DNA from: Anaerolineales bacterium UBA3940
Lineage (GTDB): Bacteria; Chloroflexota; Anaerolineae; Aggregatilineales; UBA3940
Assembly (NCBI GenBank): GCA_002385675.1
Contig: DGDY01000148.1
Location: 1-6,943 of the forward strand
Reading direction: 5' to 3'
Length of the DNA stretch: 6,943 nucleotides
Positions 5,774-6,943 of this stretch are shown here, one piece after another. The position numbers were made by a program, and so were the translations under genes. A model generated the notes under the pieces. That model was not told the origin of the DNA, made no database searches, and worked only from the letters and a program-made list of their open reading frames with translations. The stretch's first letter is position 1. Each line of letters begins with the position of its first letter.

Positions 5774-6586
5774 CTACTGGCGAGCCTCCCACTGGCGAAC
5801 CGTCTCCTGTAGAAAGGCGCGGATCTCATCGTCGTCCACATCACCAATTCCCTCGTAGGTGCGCCCGTCGACCTCGATGCGGATGCCGCCATCGATTGCG
5901 GGGCGGATGTGGATCGAGCGGTGCGCCAGTTCCGGTGTTTGCGAAAGCCGGTATTGGAGCAGTTCTTCGATCTGCTCGGCGATGGGCGGCTGCTCCACGG
6001 GCTGCTCATCCTCCGCCTGCGCACGCCGGAACAGCCCACCACGCCGGGGTGCTGCAGGCTCGGGAGGCGGCGGGGGAGGGGGCGGCGCAGCCGGGTGGGC
6101 CGGGGGTTGTGGTGCGGAAGCGGCGGGCCGCTCAGGCGTTGGGACCTGAGCCCACTCCTCCGGCACGCGAATCTTGCCCAGCTTGGCGAAGTCGGCTAGG
6201 GCCTGTGCGTTGCCCATAAAGCGGCGGCCTACCTGCGGGTCGACGATCTCGTTCAGCGAGCGATAGCGCCTGCCGTCAATCTCGACAATAAGCGAACCAT
6301 CGGCAAGGTCGCGCAGAATGCGCATCACCTCGATGGCCTCGCCCTCAAACACCGGTTGTGCGGCAGAGGCAGGAGGCGCGGAAACAGAGGTGAGCACCGG
6401 TTTTGCGGCTGGTGGCTCAGCGGACAACTCGGCACGGCTGGCAGGCTCGCCGATCGGCTGGCCCGCACTTTCTTCAGGCTCGTCGTCCTTCGTCGATATC
6501 CACCAGTACCACAGGGCCGCAACCGACAGCCCGGCGAGAATCAGGGCGATAAAAGGGAGCAGGCTTATCAATAGATTCTGGGGCAT
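5774..6586 (-). CDS. Membrane-anchored proline-rich protein with duplicated small domain
   Basis: 270 residues, no family recognised. Residues about 5-30 form one hydrophobic segment ending in WYWWI, followed by an acidic stretch (TKDDEPEE), giving a single N-terminal anchor of uncertain orientation. An Ala/Pro/Ser/Glu-rich linker leads to domain A (about 83-140, core GSLIVEIDGRRYRSLNEI). A second linker (about 148-180) includes eight consecutive prolines (168-175). A basic patch RRGGLFRR follows, then a helix IAEQIEELLQYRL and domain B (about 222-270, core GGIRIEVDGRTYEGIGDV). Domains A and B look like copies of one unit. The ATG has GGAG 9 bases upstream (6599-6596). The gene starts 15 bp after mutM stops and ends 51 bp before the protease-like gene. 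A scaffold or adaptor role is possible, but the sequence gives no direct evidence of function. Confidence 0.85.
   Translation of the reverse strand: MPQNLLISLLPFIALILAGLSVAALWYWWISTKDDEPEESAGQPIGEPASRAELSAEPPAAKPVLTSVSAPPASAAQPVFEGEAIEVMRILRDLADGSLIVEIDGRRYRSLNEIVDPQVGRRFMGNAQALADFAKLGKIRVPEEWAQVPTPERPAASAPQPPAHPAAPPPPPPPPEPAAPRRGGLFRRAQAEDEQPVEQPPIAEQIEELLQYRLSQTPELAHRSIHIRPAIDGGIRIEVDGRTYEGIGDVDDDEIRAFLQETVRQWEARQ
5810..5890 (-). repeat. Internal duplication, copy B (protein residues 233-259)
   Basis: Aligned without gaps to copy A at an offset of 136 residues, this segment shares G, E, D, G, R, Y and a later D, plus conservative L/I, I/V, E/D and I/V pairs. The shared core pattern is hydrophobic-x-hydrophobic-E-[IV]-D-G-R-x-Y, four residues, then [IV]. 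The similarity is at protein level; I saw no long exact DNA repeat. Confidence 0.5.
6218..6298 (-). repeat. Internal duplication, copy A (protein residues 97-123)
   Basis: This is the partner of copy B and contains IVEIDGRRY followed by a SLNEI turn and helix. It lies between the transmembrane anchor and the polyproline linker, so the protein reads anchor, A, proline linker, B. Confidence 0.5.
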
Positions 6587-6595
6587 ATGTTTCGG

Positions 6596-6599
6596 CTCC
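6596..6599 (-). promoter_or_regulatory. Ribosome-binding site of the membrane-anchored protein
   Basis: GGAG on the - strand lies 9 bases before the ATG at 6586, inside the 15-bp gap after the mutM stop. It supports this start and leaves no room for a promoter in the gap, so the gene is probably transcribed with mutM. Confidence 0.6.
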
Positions 6600-6601
6600 G
6601 G

Positions 6602-6943
6602 TCAAGTTTGACAGTGCGGGCAGTAATGCGTGCCGCGCTGTGCGATCCACAGCTTGAGCACCGGGGTGCCGCAGCGCGGGCACGGCTCGTCCTCACGCCC
6701 GTAGACCTTGAAGAAGTTCTGGTACGAGCCGGCAGAGCCGTCCGGCTTGCGGTACCAGCTAATACTGGAGCCCTCCCGCGCGATGCCCTCGTTCAGCACG
6801 CTGCGCACCGCATGGTAGAGACGTTCTTGCTCCTCTGCTGTAAGTGTATCCGCCTTGCGCTGAGGGGCAATTCCGGCCAGCCAAAGCGCCTCGTCGGCGT
6901 AGATGTTGCCCACCCCGGCGATGAAAGACTGGTCGAGCAGCAG
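6602..6943 (-). CDS. mutM: Formamidopyrimidine-DNA glycosylase (Fpg/MutM), 5'-truncated by window edge
   Basis: Base-excision repair enzyme that removes 8-oxoguanine and formamidopyrimidines and nicks the abasic site. Only the C-terminal 113 residues are visible; the frame is open to base 6943, so the catalytic N-terminal proline lies outside. The visible part begins LLLDQSFIAGVGNIYADEALW, the helix-two-turn-helix DNA-binding region. A linker with GSAGSYQNFFKVYGRE follows, then the zinc finger CPRC...CPHC with C-x2-C-x16-C-x2-C spacing, as in Fpg. The RGTHYC segment within the finger carries the conserved arginine that contacts DNA. The stop is TGA at 6604-6602, 15 bp before the membrane-protein gene, suggesting co-transcription. 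The family's usual length of about 270-290 residues implies that roughly 160-170 residues are missing. Confidence 0.95.
   Translation of the reverse strand: MLLDQSFIAGVGNIYADEALWLAGIAPQRKADTLTAEEQERLYHAVRSVLNEGIAREGSSISWYRKPDGSAGSYQNFFKVYGREDEPCPRCGTPVLKLWIAQRGTHYCPHCQT

Noticed and set aside
4718..5812. Two + strand frames (4718-5266 and 5324-5812) opposite the protease-like gene
   Set aside because: They mirror a gene with a clear GDSGS motif and triad; their own translations show no family features.
6050..6130. G-rich low-complexity tract as a repeat element or CRISPR-like array
   Set aside because: It has no regular unit or spacers; it simply encodes the Pro/Ala-rich linker of the membrane protein on the - strand.

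Overview
This is a GC-rich bacterial chromosomal window with seven protein-coding genes, two of them cut by the window edges. Most of the sequence is coding. No RNA genes, CRISPR arrays, insertion sequences or phage genes are visible. The gene types suggest a Chloroflexota-like bacterium: a thioredoxin-reductase-like ferredoxin-NADP+ reductase of the YumC type, a receiver/GAF protein next to an uncharacterised lipoprotein, and a Nal1-like trypsin-fold protein. This assignment is an inference from family resemblance and composition, with moderate to low confidence.

Left half, all on + strand (1-3563): the C-terminal three quarters of a family I inorganic pyrophosphatase; a receiver-like/GAF protein ending in a histidine-kinase dimerisation-like helix pair but with no ATPase domain; an unknown lipoprotein whose ATG directly follows the previous stop (TAAATG); and lipB, the octanoyltransferase of lipoate synthesis, overlapping the lipoprotein's end. 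The last three are packed tightly enough to be one transcript, possibly together with the pyrophosphatase (58-bp gap).

Right half, all on - strand (read from 6943 down to 3565): the C-terminal part of the DNA glycosylase MutM/Fpg; a membrane-anchored, proline-rich protein with an internal duplication; a trypsin-fold protein with a complete predicted catalytic triad and no signal peptide; and the ferredoxin-NADP+ reductase. The first three are separated by 15 and 51 bp and look like an operon. The reductase follows after 109 bp and could have its own promoter.

The two halves converge at 3563/3565 with one base between the stop codons. The only convincing terminator hairpin (3518-3542) lies inside the 3' end of lipB, where it probably serves the - strand reductase transcript. 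Pyrophosphatase, lipB, mutM and the reductase are ordinary housekeeping genes. The parts worth a second look are the kinase-less sensor protein coupled to a lipoprotein, the duplicated-domain membrane protein next to an intracellular protease-like protein, and the hairpin inside lipB. I see no convincing new multi-gene system.
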